A DNA stretch of 28,095 nucleotides from Phoronis australis (taxonomy: Eukaryota > Phoronida > Phoronidae), in the NCBI GenBank assembly GCA_002633005.1, contig NMRA01001028.1, positions 1 through 28,095 on the forward strand, given 5' to 3'. Numbering within the stretch: the first letter of the stretch is position 1; the number at the start of each line of letters is the position of its first letter. A program made the position numbers and the translations under genes. Under the pieces are notes generated by a model that saw only the letters and a list, made by a program, of their open reading frames with translations, searched no databases and was not told the origin of the DNA. This document shows, in pieces, positions 19,331-28,095 of this stretch.

Positions 19331-22300
19331 CTGGAGAAATAAAAAGTCACAATAAACAATCGGTTCAAACAAGCAGATAAAAAGACAAACAAATGTAAAG
19401 TACAAGATTGTTATTTTTTCAAAATGAACAATTATGCAAAGCACAATACTTACAATTTCATTGTCTGATGGCACCCTGGATAGATAATCCAACAACTCAT
19501 TATTGGGAATGAAGTTTGGTTTACGTAACTTTTTTGTAAACTTGTTGATACCTGAAAACAGAATTGTCTAGTCTAAGATTTACCAAACGATGTGGATTAC
19601 ACTGTTGTTAGACACGACACACCACGTATAACTGTACTCCTCTCAGAACCACGTATCACTTCACCCCTCTCATAACACAAAGTGGTGCATTTAACATTAA
19701 AACAATGACGTGAGCTTAGCTTTGGCTTCAGTTTGAATGAAATTCAGGAAATAAATTCATCAAGAGGACAGAACTAAGCAAAAATATCACATAGACAAAA
19801 CAGTTTTTGAAATTGCTAAGACCTGTCAAATGAAGTCCACTGACAAAATTCAAATAGGAACAAACCACAGACAAAAAAGGAAAACATACTGTATCACACA
19901 GACAATATCTGGATAAAAACAGTTGCAAGACTATTAAGATTTTGGTTCAAGGCAAAACTGAGATGCACTCCGTAAATGGAAGACAACTGCACCAAGAAAT
20001 TTTTGCTTAATGAGCTTATGAAATGGTAAACGCAAACTTTGCCCAATGGTTCAACCTTACAGCCTCGTTGATCAATTGCTTGAGTAGTGATCATTTTGCT
20101 AATCTATGGTGGGCAACACAGCCACAACATCTCATGAAATGACATTCATACTGACTTAGCAATCACACATCATCAAGAGAAAGGTAACCATCCATCTACA
20201 AGATCTTGAATTATTCATCCTAAGTTGTGTTTACATATTTCTAAATAGTTTCAGTATAAGACAAATTCAAGTAATCAACAGACAAAATACTGTCTCCTGG
20301 TCACGACAGCTAATCATCATGACAAATTACACCCCACTCAAATTGATCACCTGTTGACCAGGCCATAACCATTCCCTTTATGTTTCAAATTCAATAATCC
20401 TAATTTGGTGGAAATATTTACTGGCGAAGTATTTTATAACAAAAATTTACATAAATAACTTGGGCATATCTTTGAAATAGGTTTGCTTCTTCGTTTGGCT
20501 GGGGCATACTTTGCTGTCACCAAAATTTCATGGATGTAATAAGAGATTGTGCTGGGTAAAACATCTCGCCTAGCCTGATCTTGGTGAAACAACTGTTACC
20601 AGAATTCCTTTGATGTCTTAAGAGACAGTGCTGGGTAAAAGATCTCACCTAGCGTAGTTTTGGTGAAGCAATGTCTGTAAATTTATGTTATTCCTATGTC
20701 ACGTGCTCACAGCAGAAGTTACAGGTAATAATTATACACTCAGGCAGTAAGGATCTAATTATAAAGTGCATTTAAGTTAGCCACCTAACTTTCCTTCTAA
20801 TTCCATTTCATTCACAGTCATACGGGATGGCTAGTTGGATTTCGCCCAGCTGACAAGACAGGAGTTAATGGTCATTTTGTCTGAATACTTTTGGCTTGCA
20901 CTGTATGAATTACGTTCACATCTTGCTGTGCTGAGAAATTGAATCACAAAATTAACTTTTACACTGGGGGTAATACAAGAAGGAGATACTACATAGTAAC
21001 CTACCCTTACAAGAACGAGATAAGAACTACCCTTTACCCTTGACTCAAAGGCTATCATGGGATTTGATGCTTAAATGAGGTCTCGTGCTTACCCACCCAA
21101 CAATCGCATTTCAATCGCCAGATTCCGCTTGGTCTTGTGCGACCTCCCCCTCCCGGTTCTTGCAAGAAACACGCTCTATTAAATGCACTCCCTGTTTATG
21201 GAATACCCCAACTGGTGTTTGTTTCCACACACCATGCGGGTCACTTACCCCAGGCAAGTATGAGGTATCGGAGGGGAATGTTGTAGAGTATCACCGTGGC
21301 AACACACAGCACTAACACAGCCAGTATAGATAGCCAAGGAATCGTCCAGTTGACCGCACTGTAAGACAAAAATCATGACACAGGTCTACACTCAATACCA
21401 TTGTACTCACACCAGCTCAGTTCCAATAACTACCAGCAGTATCAGTTATAGTCACATACAGGGGTCACGCATTTTGAGAACCAGTTCCCCACACTGAATA
21501 ATGCCCATCTAACTGGTTCTTAAAACCTGTCGACCCCTCAAAACAACTATCGCCACATTGCCTATTAAATTTGCATTTTATCGACTTACTGGCCACATGA
21601 GAAATCATTAAAAGTCACATTCAAGCCTATCCCAACTGATTTTCAAAATTTTCAAAATTCTAATATCCAATAAAGAAATAAGTGAACCAATAGCATACAT
21701 GAATAGTATGTTCTTTTTATTATGGGATGCACTGCAATTCTTTGCATTATGGGATGTACTGCAATTCTTTGCATTATGGGATGTACTGCAACTCTTTGCA
21801 TTATGGGATGTACTGCAACTCTTTGCATTATGGGATGTACTGCAACTCTTTGCATTATGAGATGTACTGCAACTCTTTGTATTATGGGATGTACTGCAAC
21901 TCTTTGTATTATGGGATGTACTGCAATTCTTTGTATTGTGGGATGTACTGCTATTCATTGTATAATGGGATGTACTGCAATTCTTTGTACTATGGGATGT
22001 TGGAGAAGATTCTGTAGTGCGGGTAAATACCACATTTTCAGAGATAATTAAGCACGATTTTTATTCCTAATTCGAGATTTCGAAGATGTGTTGCACTGTG
22101 GGCCAATGGCACAAACGATTTTTAGAAGAATATAATTCATGAATTACGCTTTGGAGAATGTGTTCGGTTGTGGGCGAATAGCACGTTCTTCAATAGCCGT
22201 AAACGGCAACTTGGCTATCAATCGAGGGTCTTACTTTTTGATTCGCTCCCCTAAGCAAGCTATACTGTCCAGTACTTCTTGAACTGTGAGACAGATCTCC

Positions 22301-25300
22301 TGTATGGCTTGTAGGCGATTGAGCAGAGATTTCTTTTCCTCCTGCATGGAAACAATTATACAACGGGTGTATATTAGGGCAGACACATCTGTTACTAAAA
22401 CATAGTGATACACTGATGGAATTATGAAACAACTCAGACATTATTATTGGATGACAATGGGAATGAAATAATTATTAGGTGAATTTGCACAGCACAGTTA
22501 TAAGAATAGTTATCAAGTAGATAAATTATTTGTCCCTGGATTAGTCAAAGTTTTGTGAAAATCGACCCAGAAGAAAGCCATAAAGAAAATCACACAATAT
22601 GAAAAATTACCAAAAATGCATTCTTGGATATTTCACAGATTTTCGAGGAAAACAAATTTTGCCAACTTTGTTTTGAAAGCTACTCCAATAGTTTTGATTT
22701 GCTTAATAAGTACCCTTTATAACATTGCATAACTTCACTTGTACTTCACAAATTTCTCACCTGAGTTTCATCCTCGTCCTCCTCATTACCCACCCCTGTC
22801 TCACCTGTCTCGTCTACCTGCAAAGGTGAACAGAGTAACCGCAAACTTGATGGGCAACTTCAAATAAAAATTGTAAGAAAACTTGAATGTCTTTTTGCAA
22901 TAAAAATTGGCTAAGACTTCGGAAATACTGTCAGATTATCATTGCTGGTCACTGAGCTAAACTATAGTTGGAGTCCTACTCAATGTACTTGATACATAAT
23001 AGTTACTACCAACACTTTTATCGTCACAGTCCGTCCTGAGTAGATGACACGCTCACACCAAATTCTTTGTTTGGCGGATGACATGCTATTTCACGCCCCT
23101 ATACATTACGCCAGTGATGTTAAGTTTCTTAATGAAACTGAAGAAGAGTGTTCTGATCATTAAGACAAAAGGCCAAACATTATGAGTGGTAGTTTAGTAT
23201 TCAAATCTGTTATAACACCCTGTCCAGTTAATAGTTGCAGAAGACTCTCAGTTTGCAACATGGCTATTTTGCGTTATGTGAAAAAGAGGCTGGATCTGTA
23301 ACTCACACCAGATGGTGTTGACAACTAGTGGATACATGCCGGAGAAAATAAAAAAATTAGGTCATACGTAGCCCGTTTCAGCGTGGGACAAAGCAAAATA
23401 ATACAGTGCTTGGTGGTCGGCAGAGTTTAATACACTTGGCGCAGACTGGCAGAGCAGAAAGCACACCACTAGAAGCTGTCATGTTTAACAAATGATAGCA
23501 AAGATTTGAGCAGAGAAGAATCAGTACACATGGTCATAGTTCAAATGTATTAATCACCTTAACCGACAGGCCAACACATGCACTTCAGTGAAGACAGACA
23601 GTGGAGCTGGTATTGTTCTCATGGACAACTTGATGACATATGAAGATTATAAGTGGTCACTGGAAGACATGCCTGGAGCATGTTTCATTTATTTACCATG
23701 ATGTTGTTTTAGAGAGTCTAAACAGATAACTACAACAGATTAAGTTTTGAGTACTGTAAGCCTTCATTTAGACAATGTGTAAAAAACGTTAGCAATTTGA
23801 AATAGTGAAAGCGGCCACTGGTACCTAGCTAGACTCTACGGTAGTCAACAGGCCAAAATTGGATTACAGCAGAGTCCATTCAATTAGACATTTCATTAGC
23901 TTTTAATATCAACTGATATACCAGACAGGATCTCTGGCAGTCTGTAGCTGGCATATATCTGTCAGGGCAGATCTTGGCTATGGCTATTGAACAAAATCTA
24001 CATTATTATTATTATGATTCCATAAAATTCATCACCACTTACTATTGGTTGTATCTGTGGATTCTCCTTGTAGAAAGACTGTCTAACTTGACTGATGAAG
24101 AAATTCCACAAGAAGAGCAGTATCAATGTAACGGGCAACATATAGAGCTCGAAGTTCCACACCGCAACAAGAAATATCTGAAATCGGAAAATCAAATCTT
24201 ATTAAATAGCATGGTGTAAAAGACCTCCACTTTGGGACAGGTGTTACCAAGTCGGATCACCTAAAAATACCAAAAACGTTGCGGACATTGGCAAAGGTAT
24301 AACTTACAAGAAATGGAAGCAGAAGAATCTTTCCGAAAGCAGAAATGGTCAACAAGCCTTGTTTTGATACCCGATATTACAAGAAAACACTCAATTTGTT
24401 TGAATGTGGTTAAAATGTGTAAAATCTGACCACACATCAATCAGATACTTTGTGATGGAGTTGTCTTACCATTGGTGAAGTAATGACTGTGGATACTTAC
24501 AACAAACACTAGGATAGTTTGAGCAGGCACTTCCCAGTCAAAGCAACTCTGTATAAAGTTCCTCACTTGCAAAATGGACGAGATCATACTTGACACCCGA
24601 CTAACATTTTGTTTCATCACCTACAACAGATGGCAGCTTTGTCAATGGGATAGACAATCGCAGAGAAAAACTAACTATCAAATAAGTTTTGAAGCGAAAT
24701 GTTTTCCAACCAAAGTTTGGACACTGTCTTATCAAGTTGTTTTATATGTACCAGATAGTCTAATTGGCCCTCTGATGGATTCCATGCACCACGGTAGTGA
24801 GTAATATTTACAACATGTAAAATATGTGCTGCCAACATTTTCATTCAACTTCTGTCTTCTGGTGATCATTAGTTATTCACAATCCGATACAACAAAATTT
24901 GCCAATGGAGATGACAAAAACAAAAATGTCACTTTACTAAGCGTCCAACCACTACATCAAAATTGTGTCGAACAGTACTCACAGCTAATTTAAACTTTGG
25001 CTCCGCTTGCATAATTTTCTCTTCTCTCGGGTTGAAAGTGCGAACAACAGCTTTTACCTGAAATAAAAACCATTACTTACAATAAACATTAGGAAAACCA
25101 AAGTTGGTTTCGTTCATAACCGTAACTCATTTTGATACCTACACCCACATATTTTTCAGCCAAGGTTTCATGGTTCTTTTGAAACACTGCACAATGGATT
25201 GAAACGCTGTGCTTTTCTAAGCGATGAGCCACAAACAAACACATCCTACACTTCATTCATGCTCGTCTCAGGCAGATTTTCTTTTTTAGAAAAAGTGGGC

Positions 25301-28024
25301 AATAGATAATACTGCTCCACTGACTCAATTGTCAAAAAAAACCAGACAGGTAGTCATATGCTTTTCCCGTCTCGCGAATCAATTTTCCAAAAAGGTAAAA
25401 CATTCATCACATGCTCTATGACAGCTATGCAGCCGTACAAGCCATGAATGTCTTGTTGTAAACATCTCGTTACATGAAATAAGCATCGATTTTGAGAAAT
25501 CCTTAATTTGAATTTCAGGGTTTTTCTGTATCAAATTGTGACAAAACACACTATTCAGCCATGGCCTGTGCTAGACATGTAAAGAATTTCAATGGATACG
25601 GAGACAAGATCAACATACATGTTAAGTACTGAGATCAGTCTATCAACTGTACATATCAGAGTGGAGACACACCTCCAAGCTGATATTGTCATCAACTGTA
25701 CATATCACAGTGTAGACACACTTCCAAGCTGATATTGTCATCAACTGTACATATCAGAGTGGAGACACACCTCCAAGATGATATTGTCATCAACTGTACA
25801 TATCACAGTGGAGACACACCTCCAAGCTCATATTGTCCTTATTCAGCATTACTGTACAAAGCTTTCTAAATTCCATTTCACTGCAAGGCTATATTATAAT
25901 AAATTATACATACAAAACTATAAATTAAAGTTAGTTCATAAAATTATCAAATACAGTTGAGATAACACTCGTCATACATACAGGATTATAAATAAGATCA
26001 ACCTCCACCAATATTGCTCCCTTGACCCTGCTCATCAGTTTCTTGTCTTTAAGACCATACCATATAGGTTCATTAATCTTTGCCTGTAATAACAACTCAC
26101 AATTTTGATCCCAATTGAAATTGATTGAATGCATAATTTCTTCTATGACACAGACATCTAAATGATCAAAATTAACATAAACTTTCTAAAATATTATTTT
26201 ACAAAAAATCCTTTTTGATCTTGTTCAGAACTGGTCAATTTTCAAGTCACCCAAGGCACCACTTCAATCTGTCTGCCACTCAGTTGCTCCTTAGCTCCAA
26301 ACCTTTCACACATTGTCTGCATGACATGGACATGGTATCCGAAATATGAGCGCAATCGCAACTCTGATTTTAAAAATAAAAACGAAATGCCACAGATTGT
26401 TTCATCTTCTCCTGTTAGTTTCTAATATTATTGTATGATCTTAAATTATTATGAAATTTAAGGATGAATACTCCTTAGAGGTCAAATATTCAGTGCTGAC
26501 ACTAAGTTCAATTTTCAGCAAGGACTTTATGTAATGAATATTCATTGCTACAACTGACCAACAAGAGTGGAATGGAGACTTTGCCGAGAAACTCTGACTT
26601 CTTATCTCGGTCTTCGTCATAAACAGTCAACTCGAGTACGGAATGAATATCTTTTACAGTACTGCAACAAAATAACAATGCAATAAAACACACAGTTTGA
26701 AGTATTCAAATTAGAAATGAAGACGGAATGAAAGGTGAAAATCTCCTGTGATAAAAAAATTAGATTTTAAATCAAACGGCACATAGCACACAGAGGTATA
26801 TCACATTATGCACAATTCCTAATAGTGAAAGTTTTACAAATCGTCCAGTACGTCTTCACACTCACAAAGTGAACACTTTGCCCCATTCAGGATTGAGCGT
26901 CTTGTATTCTGTCTGTGTCTGTAGGCGAGCATTGACCAACTCCACCACACAAAACGGGTCACTTTTGCCCCCCAGGTCGGCCGCAGCAAGACCTTGAGCC
27001 TTGATCACCTTTACCTGCACCCAGCCCACATTCTTGAAGTCTTTGAAAGACTTAAACAGACCCTGGTGAGAGAAGGCGGAAACTTTTAAGTAAGAAAGTA
27101 CAGTAATTCTCCACTTATTTCGAACACTGAAGCGAATTTCCCACATTCAAAATTAAAAGGAAAAATAATTCATAGCCCCTTTCGCATGGGCATTTATTTG
27201 GTGTTGAAGCTTCTAATGTCAAACGTCCTAATAGTGGGCCGTTTATTCTGTATTTTGGGAAAAAATTCCTCTTAGAAGCCCACTAAGCGTCAACGTTTTG
27301 TCACAAATTCAATTTTGTGGAGCATTCATCATTATTATATAAAAACAAACAAGGTGATGGTGAACTATGCATTTACTAACATAAAATTTAAAAAGTTAGA
27401 CAGTTTTAAGTACTAAAAAATGCCTAAGTCAGTAAAACTGTGACTTTCCGTTTACACGCCCCCCTCTTTTCTGTTTATTTAGTGTTACTAAACACCTGAA
27501 AACTTTCATTTTCCGAACACACGCCCATGGGCTTATTTATGGAAAACCACGGTAGTGGTGAACTGATATAGCACAACAGTTATTCAACCATTGTTTCGAG
27601 GGTATTTCTTCACATTTGCATGCAATACAAACAGGTGAGATTAAACACCATGCGTGAGATTCAGAGAAAAAGGAACGAGTTTGCAAAAATTATGACACTT
27701 GTTAAGAAAGATTCTGCTCTTGACAAAACAATTGTAATTAAATATCAGTCTGAGTGTGGTTAGTGAGAAAGAATGACTGACATTTGAACTACATGTACAT
27801 GTAACTGGACACACACCTGCTCCATGGCCATACTCACATATTGTCTGACGAGATCGTCTCTCTGTTTAGAAATAGGAGTGTAGTTGGATAGGTCTGAGAC
27901 AGAGTCGGCGCCCATTGTTCCCGTTATGGTCAGTAGTAGTTTGATGGTGCCAGCACCATCTTCTAGCGGAATGTCCACGGAATGAGTCATCTCGTGCTCA
28001 TACTGGGAAAGGTCGACAATGGCC
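19271..28024 (-). CDS. Mctp: MCTP (multiple C2 and transmembrane domain protein), 3' twelve exons, gene span
   Basis: Twelve coding exons on the minus strand join in phase into 456 residues plus stop; the 5' part of the gene lies beyond 28095. In order the protein shows the end of one C2 domain (exon a), the last C2 domain (exons b-d, with SDPF, NPEW and VYDEDRD calcium-site residues), a linker, a transmembrane hairpin (exons f-g), an acidic loop (exon h), a conserved helix (exon i), a second hydrophobic hairpin (exon j), and a short tail containing the family motif [14 protein letters not shown]. MCTPs sit in ER and related membranes through the C-terminal hairpins. Their C2 domains bind calcium and phospholipid; in flies the protein acts in presynaptic homeostatic plasticity. 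Segment lengths between motifs match the vertebrate protein closely. Donors and acceptors are canonical GT/AG throughout. No missing key residues were seen. Confidence 0.96.
19331..19453 (-). other. MCTP intron k-l
   Basis: A short intron with canonical ends and no other feature. Confidence 0.9.
19454..19551 (-). CDS. Mctp: MCTP exon k: post-membrane region
   Basis: After tgttttcag, GT completes a Gly codon. It encodes [13 protein letters not shown] and then [17 protein letters not shown]. It ends in phase 0 at ATT|gtaagt. Confidence 0.96.
19622..19675. repeat. Two-copy 27-bp repeat in an MCTP intron
   Basis: CCACGTAT, then ACT, then CCTCTCA occurs twice with a 27-bp period. It lies in the intron between exons j and k (19552-21248), which otherwise shows nothing except the 79-bp duplication. 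Confidence 0.65.
20514..20671. repeat. Diverged 79-bp tandem duplication in an MCTP intron
   Basis: CTGTCACCAAAATT and CTGTTACCAGAATT start the two copies. GTGCTGGGTAAAA, ATCTC, CCTAGC and TTGGTGAA are shared in the same order with a constant 79-bp offset. Confidence 0.8.
21249..21358 (-). CDS. Mctp: MCTP exon j: second transmembrane hairpin
   Basis: The carried bases AA plus T complete an Asn. It then encodes [20 protein letters not shown] and [14 protein letters not shown]. The exon ends in phase 1 at TGGG|gtaagt. The [11 protein letters not shown] motif is a family hallmark. Confidence 0.97.
21719..21998. repeat. 27-bp minisatellite, about ten copies, in an MCTP intron
   Basis: Units read TTATGGGATGTACTGCAACT followed by CTTTGCA or a close variant. 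The period is exactly 27 bases, so translation gives perfect 9-residue repeats (such as MGCTATLCI) in several frames on both strands. These are not genes: the block lies between MCTP exons i and j. Confidence 0.95.
22235..22341 (-). CDS. Mctp: MCTP exon i: conserved helix before second hairpin
   Basis: The exon starts in phase 0 after ttccatgcag. It encodes [20 protein letters not shown] and then [12 protein letters not shown]. It ends in phase 2 at AAAAA|gtaaga. The [10 protein letters not shown] and GERIK motifs match the family closely. Confidence 0.96.
22342..22760 (-). other. MCTP intron h-i
   Basis: AT-rich sequence without recognised features. Confidence 0.8.
22761..22817 (-). CDS. 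Mctp: MCTP exon h: short acidic exon
   Basis: Nineteen codons, phase 0 at both ends (cctttgcag acceptor, CAG|gtgaga donor), with acidic composition ([10 protein letters not shown] at the end). It corresponds to the acidic loop between the two membrane hairpins of vertebrate MCTPs. Skipping it would keep the frame, so it could be a cassette exon. Confidence 0.88.
22818..24042 (-). other. MCTP intron g-h
   Basis: An intron of 1.2 kb. I see no exon, repeat or RNA gene inside it. Confidence 0.75.
24043..24177 (-). CDS. Mctp: MCTP exon g: first transmembrane hairpin
   Basis: Forty-five codons, phase 0 at both ends (gatttcag acceptor, ATA|gtaagt donor). It encodes [20 protein letters not shown] and a polar stretch after it. 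The VWNFELYM motif is nearly invariant in MCTPs. Confidence 0.97.
24501..24620 (-). CDS. Mctp: MCTP exon f: pre-membrane helix and SCFDW motif
   Basis: Forty codons, phase 0 at both ends (ttgtag acceptor, GTT|gtaagt donor). It encodes [18 protein letters not shown], then [20 protein letters not shown]. The SCFDW motif directly before the first membrane hairpin is diagnostic of the family, and the exon is the same length as the vertebrate one as I recall it. The N-terminal half is diverged. Confidence 0.92.
24983..25057 (-). CDS. Mctp: MCTP exon e: linker after the C2 domains
   Basis: Twenty-five codons, phase 0 at both ends (ttatttcag acceptor, GCT|gtgagt donor). It encodes [20 protein letters not shown] and a few more residues, a charged linker conserved in position with vertebrate MCTPs. 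Confidence 0.92.
25642..25837. repeat. 49-bp minisatellite, four copies, in an MCTP intron
   Basis: Four adjacent units start at 25642, 25691, 25740 and 25789. They share ATCAACTGTACATATCA, then CAGTG or GAGTG, then AGACACAC and TCCAAG. Copies 1 and 3 have CAGAGTGG while copies 2 and 4 have CACAGTG, consistent with duplication of a dimer. Confidence 0.93.
25982..26083 (-). CDS. Mctp: MCTP exon d: end of the last C2 domain
   Basis: Thirty-four codons, phase 0 at both ends (ttattacag acceptor, CCT|gtatgt donor). It encodes [20 protein letters not shown] and VDLIYNP, the closing strands of the C2 fold, matching the family's LKNKQLTGPTKGVIYLE region. Confidence 0.95.
26559..26661 (-). CDS. Mctp: MCTP exon c: second half of the last C2 domain
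   Basis: After ttgttgcag, the first base completes a Phe codon. It then encodes [18 protein letters not shown] followed by [11 protein letters not shown]. The Asp cluster YDEDRD completes the calcium-binding loop. The donor is taken as TTG|gtcagt because it gives phase 0 and the family spacing. Confidence 0.93.
26866..27062 (-). CDS. Mctp: MCTP exon b: first half of the last C2 domain
   Basis: The exon starts in phase 0 after ctctcaccag. It encodes the C2 core: [18 protein letters not shown], then [13 protein letters not shown] and [11 protein letters not shown]. The Asp of SDPF is a calcium-site residue. It ends at ACTTT|gtgagt in phase 2. Confidence 0.96.
27817..28024 (-). CDS. Mctp: MCTP exon a: end of penultimate C2 domain and linker
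   Basis: The acceptor cctttag precedes G|GCC. The exon starts with the last two bases of a split codon's successor frame (one carried-in base, phase 1) and ends in phase 0 at GAGCAG|gtgtgt. It encodes [16 protein letters not shown] and the C2 strand [10 protein letters not shown], followed by a linker ending SMAMEQ. The donor is weak (gtgtgt) compared with the other exons. Confidence 0.9.
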
Positions 28025-28095
28025 CTAAAGGTAGAGAAACAGTTGACTTTGTTTAGTGCATGTGTATAGTGAGGACGAAGAGGAGTGTAGATCTG
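28025..28095 (-). other. Start of the next MCTP intron at the window edge
   Basis: Minus-strand sequence ending cctttag at 28025 is the acceptor side of an intron. Earlier exons, with the other C2 domains and the N-terminus, lie outside the window. Confidence 0.75.

Larger units (their letters stand above)
24178..25981 (-). other. MCTP introns f-g, e-f and d-e
   Basis: Introns at 24178-24500, 24621-24982 and 25058-25981. Only the last contains a distinct feature, the 49-bp minisatellite. Confidence 0.8.
26084..27816 (-). other. MCTP introns c-d, b-c and a-b
   Basis: Introns at 26084-26558, 26662-26865 and 27063-27816, with canonical borders and no other recognised features. Confidence 0.8.

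Noticed and set aside
21608-22051. Repetitive proteins of 96-141 residues on both strands
   Set aside because: They are translations of the 27-bp minisatellite in an MCTP intron; flanking MCTP exons are in phase across it.

Overview
This is genomic DNA from an animal. It has long introns with GT/AG borders, low coding density, interspersed and tandem repeats, and remains of several transposon classes. The reverse-strand gene is an orthologue of vertebrate MCTP1/2. Its reading phases join cleanly across 12 exons, and its exon arrangement looks like the vertebrate one as I remember it. With the transposon types seen, this suggests a slowly evolving invertebrate such as a hemichordate, amphioxus or lophotrochozoan. 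I cannot fix the species from sequence alone. There is one 576-base assembly gap (14052-14627) and one isolated N (12788).

Layout. 1-815: a broken non-LTR retrotransposon ORF1 on the minus strand, with a degenerate 2A-like motif, abutting a dispersed repeat (about 71-286) whose second copy lies at about 16636-16880. 816-7200: no recognised gene; it holds a 43-bp duplication containing CACGTG (3412-3497) and a decayed array of related repeats (about 4080-5460) with recurrent AGGTCATT and GGTGCA cores. 7202-12358: a two-exon plus-strand gene. Exon 1 is 7202-7346. Its intron carries two tRNA-derived SINE-like copies, a 22-bp triplication and a frameshifted ORF. Exon 2 (9045-12358) is 3.3 kb and encodes a nucleotidyltransferase-like domain followed by eleven repeats of about 43 residues of kinesin-light-chain-type TPR. 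12718-14657: a degenerate DNA transposon of hAT type with matching 16-bp terminal inverted repeats and a TATCA target-site duplication; the gap lies inside it. 14658-19270: intergenic DNA and the probable MCTP 3' UTR. 19271-28024: the last 12 coding exons of MCTP on the minus strand, with minisatellites in three introns.

The two genes have no evident functional link. MCTP is an ER-anchored, calcium- and lipid-binding C2 protein. The nucleotidyltransferase-TPR protein is of unknown function. It is the best candidate here for an under-described system: its TPR array is being duplicated and homogenised at DNA level, and its C-terminal end appears cut short by a point mutation in a further repeat.
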